From an uncultured Alistipes sp. (lineage in GTDB: Bacteria; Bacteroidota; Bacteroidia; Bacteroidales; Rikenellaceae): a DNA stretch of 9,303 nucleotides. The stretch covers positions 1 through 9,303 of the forward strand of contig CAMWGZ010000042.1 of NCBI GenBank assembly GCA_947173915.1, given 5' to 3'. This document shows, piece after piece, positions 1 to 7,351 of this stretch. The translations under genes and the position numbers were made by a program. The notes below the pieces were generated by a model. That model worked only from the letters and a program-made list of their open reading frames with translations. It was not told where the DNA came from and ran no database searches. Each line of letters starts with the position of its first letter. The stretch's first letter is position 1.

Positions 1-62
1 GCATGACACCCCGCCAGCAGAGCGACCACGTACTCGAACAATTAACCGACATTACCCAATAA
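1..62 (+). CDS. 3' end of a small protein gene, probably DUF4492 family (partial)
   Basis: An open frame enters from the left edge and ends at the TAA at 60-62, 11 bp before the cydA start. The visible residues read MTPRQQSDHVLEQLTDITQ; the Met may be internal. In Bacteroidota a short membrane protein of the DUF4492 family commonly sits directly before cydA, and its C-terminus, as I remember it, has a similar polar 'YV-EQLT' style ending. The identification therefore rests on position plus a weak tail resemblance. The function of DUF4492 is not established; a role in cytochrome bd assembly or as a small accessory subunit is only a guess. The tight spacing suggests cotranscription with cydAB. 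It could also be an unrelated gene or a chance open frame, because fewer than 20 codons are visible. Confidence 0.5.
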   Translation, partial: MTPRQQSDHVLEQLTDITQ

Positions 63-73
63 CTCGTTTTCGT

Positions 74-1639
74 ATGCTATCGGATTATCTGCAAACCGTC
101 GATTGGTCGCGGGCGCAATTCGCGATGACGGCCATCTACCACTGGCTGTTCGTCCCCCTCACGCTGGGACTGAGCATCCTCTGCGCCATCATGGAAACCA
201 TCTATTACCGCACGGGCAACCCCTTCTGGAAGCGCACCGCCAAATTCTGGATGCGCCTGTTCGGCATCAACTTCGCCATCGGCGTGGCGACCGGACTGAT
301 CCTCGAGTTCGAGTTCGGCACCAACTGGTCGAACTACTCCCACTTCGTGGGCGACATCTTCGGCGCGCCGCTGGCCATCGAAGGCATCCTGGCCTTCTTC
401 CTCGAGAGCACGTTCGTCGCCGTCATGTTCTTCGGCTGGGAGAAGGTCAGCCGGGGATTCCACCTCTCGGCCACCTGGCTCACGGCCGTCGGCGCCAACC
501 TCTCGGCGCTTTGGATTCTGGTGGCCAACTCCTGGATGCAGTACCCCGTAGGGTGCACCTTCAACATCGACACGGTGCGCAACGAGATGACCTCCTTCTG
601 GGAGGTGTTGCTCTCGCCCGTCGCGATCAACAAGTTCACGCACACGGTTACCTCGTCCTACGTACTGGCCGCACTGTTCGTCTGCGCCGTCTCGGCCTGG
701 TATCTGCTGCGGGGACGCGAGCGGGAGATGGCCCGCCGCAGCATCGGCATCGCCTCGCTTTTCGGAGTGGTCTCGGCGCTGGTCACGGCCTACTCGGGCG
801 ACCGGTCGGGCGCGATCGTGGCGCAGGTGCAGCCCATGAAGCTCGCCGCGATGGAGGCCCTTTACGAAGGACGCGAGGGTGCGCCGCTGACGGCCGTCGG
901 CGTGCTGCGCCCCGAAGCGGAACGCGCGGAGGGCGCAGACCCCTTCTACTTTCGGCTGGAGATTCCGAAGATGCTTTCGCTCATGAGCTTCCGCGATGCC
1001 GATGCCTTCGTTCCGGGCATCGACGACCTGGTCGAGGGCAACCCCCGCTACGGCATCATGTCCGCCGCCGAGAAGATCGAGCGGGGCCGCGTGGCGATCG
1101 ACGAGCTGAAGCGCTTCCGCGAAGCCCGCGAGGCGGGCGACCCGGAGACCCAGGAGGCGATCCGCGCCGAATTCGACCCCGCCACCCCCGAGGGCGAGGA
1201 GTTCCTGCGCGAATATTTCGCCTACTTCGGCTACGGCTACCTTACCTCGCCCCGGCAGATCGTGCCGAACGTACCGATGCTCTTCTACTCGTTCCGCATG
1301 ATGGTCGGCGCGGGCATGCTCTTCATCCTGGTGCTGGCGGCGGCCTGGTGGTTCAACCGCCGCGAGACGCTCGAACGCCGGCGCTGGATGCTCTACGTGC
1401 TGCTGTTCTGCCTCCCGGCCGCCTACCTCGCCTCGCAGGCCGGATGGATCGTCGCCGAGGTGGGCCGCCAGCCCTGGGCGATCCAGGACCTGCTGCCGGT
1501 CGATGTCGCCGCATCGCGCATCGCCAGCAGTTCGGTCGCCACCACCTTCTTCCTCTTCCTCGCGCTCTTCGCGGCACTGCTCGCCGCCGAAGTGAGCATC
1601 CTTTGCAAACAGATCAAAATCGGACCCGAAAAAGAGTAA
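74..1639 (+). CDS. cydA: Cytochrome bd ubiquinol/menaquinol oxidase subunit I (CydA)
   Basis: CydA is the haem-bearing subunit of cytochrome bd in the inner membrane. It oxidises quinol and passes electrons through haems b558, b595 and d to reduce oxygen to water. At 521 residues it matches the usual length. By alignment with E. coli CydA from memory, the haem ligands are present: His23 (b595), Glu103 and Glu111 in the AIEG and FLES segments, His190 and Met410 (b558), and Glu462 just before the GRQPW signature at 464-468. The quinol-site pair is Lys256 and Glu261 in a KLAAME segment. The periplasmic Q-loop, about 258-398, is of the long type and very rich in charged residues around 330-385. 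The start at 74 fits the family N-terminus (a few residues before the SRAQFAMTA match). No Shine-Dalgarno is visible, as is normal in Bacteroidota. cydB follows after 6 bp, so the two are an operon. Confidence 0.97.
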   Translation: MLSDYLQTVDWSRAQFAMTAIYHWLFVPLTLGLSILCAIMETIYYRTGNPFWKRTAKFWMRLFGINFAIGVATGLILEFEFGTNWSNYSHFVGDIFGAPLAIEGILAFFLESTFVAVMFFGWEKVSRGFHLSATWLTAVGANLSALWILVANSWMQYPVGCTFNIDTVRNEMTSFWEVLLSPVAINKFTHTVTSSYVLAALFVCAVSAWYLLRGREREMARRSIGIASLFGVVSALVTAYSGDRSGAIVAQVQPMKLAAMEALYEGREGAPLTAVGVLRPEAERAEGADPFYFRLEIPKMLSLMSFRDADAFVPGIDDLVEGNPRYGIMSAAEKIERGRVAIDELKRFREAREAGDPETQEAIRAEFDPATPEGEEFLREYFAYFGYGYLTSPRQIVPNVPMLFYSFRMMVGAGMLFILVLAAAWWFNRRETLERRRWMLYVLLFCLPAAYLASQAGWIVAEVGRQPWAIQDLLPVDVAASRIASSSVATTFFLFLALFAALLAAEVSILCKQIKIGPEKE

Positions 1640-1645
1640 AACGAT

Positions 1646-2779
1646 ATGGACACTTTAAACCTGCTGCAACACTACTGGTGGTTCCTGATCTCCCTGCTGG
1701 GCGCACTGCTCGTCTTCCTGCTCTTCGTCCAGGGCGGGCAGGGACTCCTCTGCACCATCGGCCGTACGGAACACGAACGCGACCTGATCGTCAATTCGCT
1801 GGGCCGCAAATGGGAGCTGACCTTCACGACGCTCGTTACCTTCGGCGGAGCGTTCTTCGCCTCCTTCCCGCTCTTCTACTCGACCAGCTTCGGCGGGGCG
1901 TTCTACGTCTGGATGCTGATCCTGCTGGTCTTCGTCCTGCAGGCCGTCTCCTACGAGTACCGCCGCAAGCCGGACAACCTTCTCGGGCAGCGGACCTTCG
2001 AATGGTTCCTCCGGATCAACGGAGTCGTCGGCGCACTGCTGCTGGGCACGGCCGTCGGCACCCTCTTCACGGGCGCGAACTTCACGGTCGATCGCCTCAA
2101 CATGGCCGACCTGGGCGGCGACACGACCATCTCGCAGTGGACGACCCCCTGGCACGGGCTGGAGGCGGTGCTCGACTACCGCAACGTGGCGCTGGGGCTG
2201 GCCGTGCTCTTCCTCTCGCGGATGCTGGCGCTGCACTACTTCATGAGCGACATCGACGACCCGGCGATCCGCGAACGGTCGCGCCGCCGCTCGCTCTGCG
2301 CCGCCGGAGCGTTCCTGCTCTTCTTCCTCGTCTTCCTCGTCAGCCTGCTCTTCGCGACGGGCCGGAGCTACGACCCCGCCACCGGCGCAATCGCCGCCGA
2401 ACCCTACAAATACCTGCACAACCTGCTCGAAATGCCCTATGTCCTGGCCGGACTGCTCGCGGGCGTGGCGCTGGTGCTCCGGGGCATCCTCTCGGGCTGG
2501 CGCGGCAACCGGCGGGCGATCTGGTGGAGCGGCCCGGGCACGGTTCTCACGGTGCTGGCGCTGCTGCTCACGGCCGGCTGGAACAACACGGCCTACTACC
2601 CGTCGCTCGCGGACATGCAGTCGTCGCTGACGATCGCCAACTCCTCGTCGAGCCTCTTCACGCTCAAGGCGATGAGCATCGTCTCGTGCTTCATTCCCTT
2701 CGTCGCGGCCTACATCGCCTACGCCTGGCGGGCGCTGCGCGGCCGCCCCGGCGACGGCGGGCAGCCGCTCAAATACTGA
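1646..2779 (+). CDS. cydB: Cytochrome bd oxidase subunit II (CydB), Bacteroidota type
   Basis: CydB is the second integral membrane subunit of cytochrome bd and pairs with CydA to stabilise the haem site. The 377 residues are close to the usual length (about 380) and form a series of hydrophobic helices beginning with YWWFLISLLGALLVFLLF at 10-27. Family landmarks are FGGAFFASFPLFY at 66-78 and SSLTIANSSSSLFTL at 326-340, which match the GGALFAAWPMVY and SLTMWDATSSQLTL blocks of E. coli CydB. The helix I motif TDGFD of the E. coli type is replaced by VQGGQ (28-32), and the HWDGNQVW motif by KWELTFTT (55-62). Acidic residues thought to line a proton path are thus missing or shifted. I recall the same variant in Bacteroides CydB. 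No cydX-like reading frame follows. Transcription probably ends at the hairpins starting at 2825. Confidence 0.95.
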   Translation: MDTLNLLQHYWWFLISLLGALLVFLLFVQGGQGLLCTIGRTEHERDLIVNSLGRKWELTFTTLVTFGGAFFASFPLFYSTSFGGAFYVWMLILLVFVLQAVSYEYRRKPDNLLGQRTFEWFLRINGVVGALLLGTAVGTLFTGANFTVDRLNMADLGGDTTISQWTTPWHGLEAVLDYRNVALGLAVLFLSRMLALHYFMSDIDDPAIRERSRRRSLCAAGAFLLFFLVFLVSLLFATGRSYDPATGAIAAEPYKYLHNLLEMPYVLAGLLAGVALVLRGILSGWRGNRRAIWWSGPGTVLTVLALLLTAGWNNTAYYPSLADMQSSLTIANSSSSLFTLKAMSIVSCFIPFVAAYIAYAWRALRGRPGDGGQPLKY

Positions 2780-2824
2780 CGCGGAAGGCCCTGAATTGCT
2801 CAGCGGCAAGTTCCGCCCGAAGAC

Positions 2825-2853
2825 GAAATTCCCCGGCAAAACCGGGGAATTTC
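2825..2853 (+). terminator. Rho-independent terminator candidate after cydB
   Basis: A perfect 12-bp stem (2825-2836 paired with 2842-2853) encloses a 5-nt loop CAAAA. It lies 46 bp past the cydB stop. The core is CCCCGG/CCGGGG and the outer stem is A/T-rich. The right arm runs into the pyrimidine tract CTTTCC rather than a clean U run, so termination may be incomplete. That would explain the second, stronger hairpin downstream. The minus-strand side has no T tract, so this one serves the cydAB transcript only. Confidence 0.75.
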
Positions 2854-2881
2854 CTTTCCGACTACGGAGCGGCCCGCCCTC

Positions 2882-2909
2882 CCGCAGCGACGAACTGCGG
2901 CTCCTTTTT
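2882..2909 (+). terminator. Weak hairpin followed by a T run, possible secondary terminator
   Basis: CCGCAG at 2882-2887 pairs with CTGCGG at 2895-2900 across a 7-nt loop. It is followed by CTCC and then five T residues at 2905-2909. This has the layout of a short terminator for plus-strand transcripts leaking past the hairpin at 2825. The stem is only 6 bp and 4 nt separate it from the T run, so it may be incidental in GC-rich DNA. A further interrupted stem (CCGCC 2910-2914 with GGCGG 2930-2934, plus GCAG 2917-2920 with CTGC 2926-2929) lies directly after it. Confidence 0.3.
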
Positions 2910-2948
2910 CCGCCCGGCAGCGAACCTGCGGCGGAGCCGCGCATGCAA

Positions 2949-2995
2949 AAGGAAAGGAAAAGCCGCGACATCGAGTCGCGGCTTTTCCTTTCCTT
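2949..2995. terminator. Strong bidirectional terminator between convergent cydB and folD
   Basis: A perfect 21-bp inverted repeat (2949-2969 with 2975-2995) encloses the 5-nt loop ATCGA. The inner part of the stem is GC-rich (GCCGCGAC/GTCGCGGC) and the outer part is A/T-rich. The plus strand therefore ends in CTTTTCCTTTCCTT and the minus strand in CTTTTCCTTTCCTTTT, giving a U-rich 3' tract in both directions. It sits 13 bp beyond the folD stop and about 170 bp beyond the cydB stop. It probably ends folD transcripts and catches any read-through from cydAB. Confidence 0.85.
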
Positions 2996-3008
2996 GCGAA
3001 GCGGGCCT

Positions 3009-3860
3009 CTATTTCTGCATCTTGTTGAGGAATGCCTCGATCGTGTTCTCGATCAGGCAGCAGATCGTCATGGGACCTACGCCGCCCGGTACTTTGGTGA
3101 TGAGCGAAGCCTTCGGCTCGCAAGCCTCGAAATCGACATCGCCGCACAGCTTTCCGGTCTCGGGATCGCGGTTCACACCCACGTCGATCACCACGGCACC
3201 CTCGCCCACCATGTCGCCCGTCACGAACTTGGGCCGTCCGATGGCCACCACGAGGATCTCCGCCTCGCGCGTTACCTCCGCGAGGTTCTTCGTCCGGCTG
3301 TGAGTAATCGTTACCGTGGCGTTCTGGTCGAGCAACAGCTTGGCCACAGGCAGACCCACGATCGTACTGCGACCGATGACCACCGCCTTGCGGCCGGCCA
3401 GCTCCACACCCGAGGCCTTCAGCAGCTTCATGATTCCCTTCGGCGTACAGGGCAGCACGCAGGGCTGTTTCTGCCACAGGGCGGCCACGTTGAGCGGATG
3501 GAATCCGTCCACGTCCTTCTCCTGACGAATGCGGGCGATGACCCGGTCGGAGTCGATGTGCTTGGGCAGGGGCAGCTGCACCAGGATGCCATCGACCGTA
3601 TCGTCGGCGTTGAGCTCGTCGATGATGCCGAGCACCTCCTCCTCCGTGATGTCCGCCGGTTTGCGGATGGTCGTATTTCGGATACCCACCTCCTCGGCCG
3701 CCTTCGACTTACCGGCCACATAGGAGACGCTGCCGGGATCTTCGCCGACAAGCACCACCACCAGATGCGGCAGACGGCCGTATTTCCCGGGGAACGTCTT
3801 TACCTGCTCGGCCATCTCCGCCTTGAGGGCGATCGCCAAATCTTTTCCGCTAATTACCAT
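3009..3860 (-). CDS. folD: Bifunctional methylenetetrahydrofolate dehydrogenase / methenyltetrahydrofolate cyclohydrolase (FolD)
   Basis: FolD is a cytoplasmic enzyme that oxidises 5,10-methylene-THF with NADP and hydrolyses the product to 10-formyl-THF, the one-carbon donor used by PurN and PurH encoded just upstream. The 283 residues match the family (about 285). Visible motifs are YVAGKSKA at 47-54 with the catalytic Lys51, VQLPLP at 94-99, KDVDGFHPLN at 115-124, the nucleotide-binding GRSTIVGLP at 163-171 and PGGVGPMT at 258-265. The residue two before that last motif, normally Pro in TPVPGG, is Lys256. I chose the Met at 3860 because MVISGKDLA aligns with the family N-terminus. An in-frame Met at 3917 would add 19 unmatched residues and overlap a likely promoter. 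The gene lies 63 bp after purD on the same strand and ends at the bidirectional terminator. Confidence 0.96.
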   Translation of the reverse strand: MVISGKDLAIALKAEMAEQVKTFPGKYGRLPHLVVVLVGEDPGSVSYVAGKSKAAEEVGIRNTTIRKPADITEEEVLGIIDELNADDTVDGILVQLPLPKHIDSDRVIARIRQEKDVDGFHPLNVAALWQKQPCVLPCTPKGIMKLLKASGVELAGRKAVVIGRSTIVGLPVAKLLLDQNATVTITHSRTKNLAEVTREAEILVVAIGRPKFVTGDMVGEGAVVIDVGVNRDPETGKLCGDVDFEACEPKASLITKVPGGVGPMTICCLIENTIEAFLNKMQK

Positions 3861-3895
3861 ATATGTCTCTGTTTTTAAATATACACTCCGAATCC

Positions 3896-3916
3896 TGCCG
3901 CCGGGCAGCGGCGGCA
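3896..3916 (-). repeat. GC-rich hairpin in the purD-folD spacer
   Basis: TGCCGCC (3896-3902) pairs with GGCGGCA (3910-3916) around a 7-nt loop. On the transcribed minus strand it lies just after the purD stop, but no T run follows. It is at best a weak purD terminator, an RNA-stabilising 3' end, or a 5' leader structure of folD. It overlaps the predicted folD -7 element by two bases, so a transcript begun there would contain only part of the hairpin. Confidence 0.35.
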
Positions 3917-3922
3917 AAGATA
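3915..3922 (-). promoter_or_regulatory. Probable Bacteroidota -7 promoter element for folD
   Basis: The minus strand reads TATCTTTG, an exact match to the Bacteroidota housekeeping -7 consensus TAnnTTTG. It sits immediately past the purD stop codon and 55-62 bp upstream of the folD start. The -33 region (about 3936-3941, inside the purD 3' end) is TTTTTA, only a loose match to the expected TTTG. Transcription would begin near 3908 and give a leader of roughly 45-50 nt. This would let folD be expressed apart from the pur genes, since one-carbon folates serve other pathways too. Confidence 0.5.
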
Positions 3923-3923
3923 A

Positions 3924-5183
3924 CTATTTTTCCCGTAAAAAGGCCTTGCAGCCGATGTCCCGGCGGTAAAAAAGACGGTCGCAGCCGATTTTCGCCACCT
4001 CCGCGAGCGCCTTGAGCCGCGCCTGCTCGGGATCCTCACCCCGGCACACGACGATCATCACGCGGCCGCCCGCCGTCACGAGCCGCCCCTCGCGCAGGGC
4101 CGTGCCCATGTGATAGACCACACCGTCGATCTGCTCCGTCCCCGTGATCTCGGCCCCCTTCTCGTAGGAGCCGGGGTATCCTTCGGAGGCGAGCACCACG
4201 CCGAGCGTCGCGAAGTCGTGCCACTCCGTCCGTCCGGGATCCTCGCCGTCGGCCACGGCCCGGAAGATGTCGTAGATGTCGCTCTTCAGGCGCGGCAGCA
4301 CCACCTCCGTCTCGGGATCGCCGAAGCGGGCGTTGAACTCGATGACCTGAATGCCCTGCGGAGTCTTCATCAGACCGCCGTACAGCACGCCCGTGAAAGG
4401 GCACCCTTCGCGCACGAGCGCCTCGGCCACCGGACGCATGATCCGCTCCAGGGCGAAAGCCTCGTCCTCGGGTGCGAGGAACGGCAGCGGGGAGTAGGCC
4501 CCCATGCCGCCCGTGTTGGGTCCCCGGTCGCCGTCGAAGGCGCGCTTGTGGTCCTGTGCCAGCACCATCGGCGAGACCTTGTCGCCCGCCACGAAGCACA
4601 TGAACGAGAACTCGGGGCCCGTGAGGTAGTCCTCCACCACAACGCGGCCGTGACCGAACTTGTCGTCGAGCAGCATATCCCGCAGCGCCTCCTCGGCCTC
4701 CTCCATCGTCGCGGCGACCACCACGCCCTTGCCGGCGGCCAGTCCGTCGTACTTCAGCACGGCGGGCAGCGGACGCGAACGGACATAGGCCAGCGCAGCC
4801 TCGTAATCGTCGAAGGTCCGGTAGCCGGCCGTCGGGATGCCGTACCGCTCCATCAGGTTTTTGGCGAACTCCTTGCTCGACTCGATGCGGGCCGCCGCAC
4901 GGGTCGGGCCGAAGATCCGCAGCCCCTCCTCGCGGAAGCGGTCCACGATGCCCACGACCAGCGCTGCCTCGGGACCGACGACCGTGAGGTCGATCGACTG
5001 CTCCCGGGCGAACCGGAGCAGCTCCTCGACATCGGTATCCTTGATCGGCACGCACTCCGCCTGCCGGGCGATGCCGGCATTGCCCGGAGCGCAATAGATC
5101 TTCTCCACCTGCGGCGAGCGCGACAGCGCATCGACGATCGCATGCTCGCGGCCTCCGCCGCCTACAACCAACACTCTCTTCAT
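3924..5183 (-). CDS. purD: Phosphoribosylamine-glycine ligase (GAR synthetase, PurD)
   Basis: PurD carries out step 2 of purine synthesis, joining glycine to 5-phosphoribosylamine with ATP to give GAR. It uses the labile product of PurF, encoded upstream in the same cluster. The 419 residues fit the family (about 420-430). The N-terminal domain begins with VLVVGGGGREHA (4-15) and CAPGNAG (31-37). The ATP-grasp part includes GLAAGKGV (147-154), QDHKRAFDGD (210-219), the glycine-rich GPNTGGMGAYSP (221-232) and the GARS signature RFGDPETE (286-293). The last residue of the signature is Glu, where Gln is common. The C-terminal domain ends with LFYRRDIGCKA. The ATG at 5183 gives the canonical N-terminus with nothing to trim. 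The gene starts 6 bp after the purH stop, so the two are very probably on one mRNA. No sign of damage. Confidence 0.97.
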   Translation of the reverse strand: MKRVLVVGGGGREHAIVDALSRSPQVEKIYCAPGNAGIARQAECVPIKDTDVEELLRFAREQSIDLTVVGPEAALVVGIVDRFREEGLRIFGPTRAAARIESSKEFAKNLMERYGIPTAGYRTFDDYEAALAYVRSRPLPAVLKYDGLAAGKGVVVAATMEEAEEALRDMLLDDKFGHGRVVVEDYLTGPEFSFMCFVAGDKVSPMVLAQDHKRAFDGDRGPNTGGMGAYSPLPFLAPEDEAFALERIMRPVAEALVREGCPFTGVLYGGLMKTPQGIQVIEFNARFGDPETEVVLPRLKSDIYDIFRAVADGEDPGRTEWHDFATLGVVLASEGYPGSYEKGAEITGTEQIDGVVYHMGTALREGRLVTAGGRVMIVVCRGEDPEQARLKALAEVAKIGCDRLFYRRDIGCKAFLREK

Positions 5184-5189
5184 AATCTT

Positions 5190-6719
<1,530 letters not shown>

Positions 6720-6781
6720 ATTCTTTTCTGTTCTCTTGCTCGATAATTTATCTTAATTATACAATACGACGGCTGCGAACG
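6720..6781 (-). promoter_or_regulatory. AT-rich spacer before purH, possible internal promoter or leader
   Basis: This 62-bp gap is strikingly AT-rich against the GC-rich genes on both sides. It contains a 6-bp inverted repeat, ATAATT (6743-6748) with AATTAT (6755-6760), 6 nt apart, and a purine-rich stretch just before the purH start. I find no full TAnnTTTG element; the nearest, TAAATTAT on the minus strand, has two mismatches. A promoter, an operator or simply a translation-friendly leader would all fit. Only the base composition and the repeat are directly seen. Confidence 0.3.
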
Positions 6782-7348
6782 CTACCGTCCGGCCACCAGC
6801 CGGGCCACCGTCTCGACGTAGAGCGGATGTTCGACGGCATGCACCATCGCCTCCAGCTCCCCGACATCGTCGCCCTCATAGGGGAAGGCCCGCTGCGCGA
6901 GGATGCGCCCCCCGTCCAGCTCGCCGTTCACGTAGTGGATCGTCACGCCGAACACCTTGACCCCGTAGGCAAAGGCATCGGCAATGGCGTGCGCCCCCTT
7001 GAATGCGGGCAGCAGCGAGGGGTGGATGTTGATGATCCGCTCGGGATAGGCCTCCAGCAGCACATCGGAGACGATGCGCATGTAGCCGGCCAGGCAGATC
7101 AGCTCCACGCCCGCCTCCCGCAGCCTGCGGACGATCTCCCGCTCGTAGTCGGCTTTCGAGGCGTAATCCTTCGGCCGGAATGTGAAGGTCGGCACCCCGT
7201 AGCGGGCCGCCCGCTCGTTCACGTAGGCTCCCGGCCGGTCGCAGACCATCAGTCCGATGCGGGCATCGATACGCCCGTCGGCGCAAGCGGCGGCCAGCGC
7301 CTCGAAATTCGAGCCGCTGCCGCTCGCGAATACCGCGATCGTCTTCAT
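6782..7348 (-). CDS. purN: Phosphoribosylglycinamide formyltransferase, 10-formyl-THF dependent (PurN)
   Basis: PurN carries out step 3, formylating GAR to FGAR with 10-formyl-THF, which FolD, encoded at the end of this cluster, can supply. The 188 residues are a normal bacterial length. SGSGSNFEA at 9-17 is the phosphate-binding loop. The catalytic triad is Asn107, His109 (in INIHPSLLPAFKGAHA) and Asp145 (in HYVNGELDGGRIL), each one residue later than in E. coli PurN. LAGYMRI at 86-92 is the conserved core strand. The pairing of ASGSGSNFEA with PAFKG resembles Bacillus PurN. The ATG at 7348 starts the protein at MKTIAVFASG, which fits the family exactly. It follows the purM stop by 3 bp, so translational coupling is likely. 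Confidence 0.97.
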   Translation of the reverse strand: MKTIAVFASGSGSNFEALAAACADGRIDARIGLMVCDRPGAYVNERAARYGVPTFTFRPKDYASKADYEREIVRRLREAGVELICLAGYMRIVSDVLLEAYPERIINIHPSLLPAFKGAHAIADAFAYGVKVFGVTIHYVNGELDGGRILAQRAFPYEGDDVGELEAMVHAVEHPLYVETVARLVAGR

Positions 7349-7351
7349 CGC

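Noticed and set aside
2780..2824. A cydX-like small subunit gene after cydB
   Set aside because: There is no ATG and no hydrophobic short frame between the cydB stop and the first hairpin.
103..3303. A 1066-codon open frame on the plus strand across cydA, cydB and beyond
   Set aside because: It overlaps two unmistakable genes in another frame and its translation is dominated by Arg, Gly, Ala, His and Pro, the usual shadow of GC-rich coding DNA. No domain is recognisable.
2796..3878. A 360-codon open frame on the plus strand opposite folD, starting in the terminator spacer
   Set aside because: It runs through both terminator hairpins and then antisense to folD. His/Arg/Leu-rich composition and lack of motifs mark it as spurious.
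3858..3917. A longer FolD starting at the in-frame Met at 3917
   Set aside because: The extra 19 residues match nothing in the family, the start would overlap the probable -7 promoter element, and the Met at 3860 gives the standard N-terminus.
3861..3923. A tetrahydrofolate riboswitch in front of folD
   Set aside because: The leader from the predicted start point is only about 50 nt and shows just one simple partial hairpin, too little for that riboswitch class.
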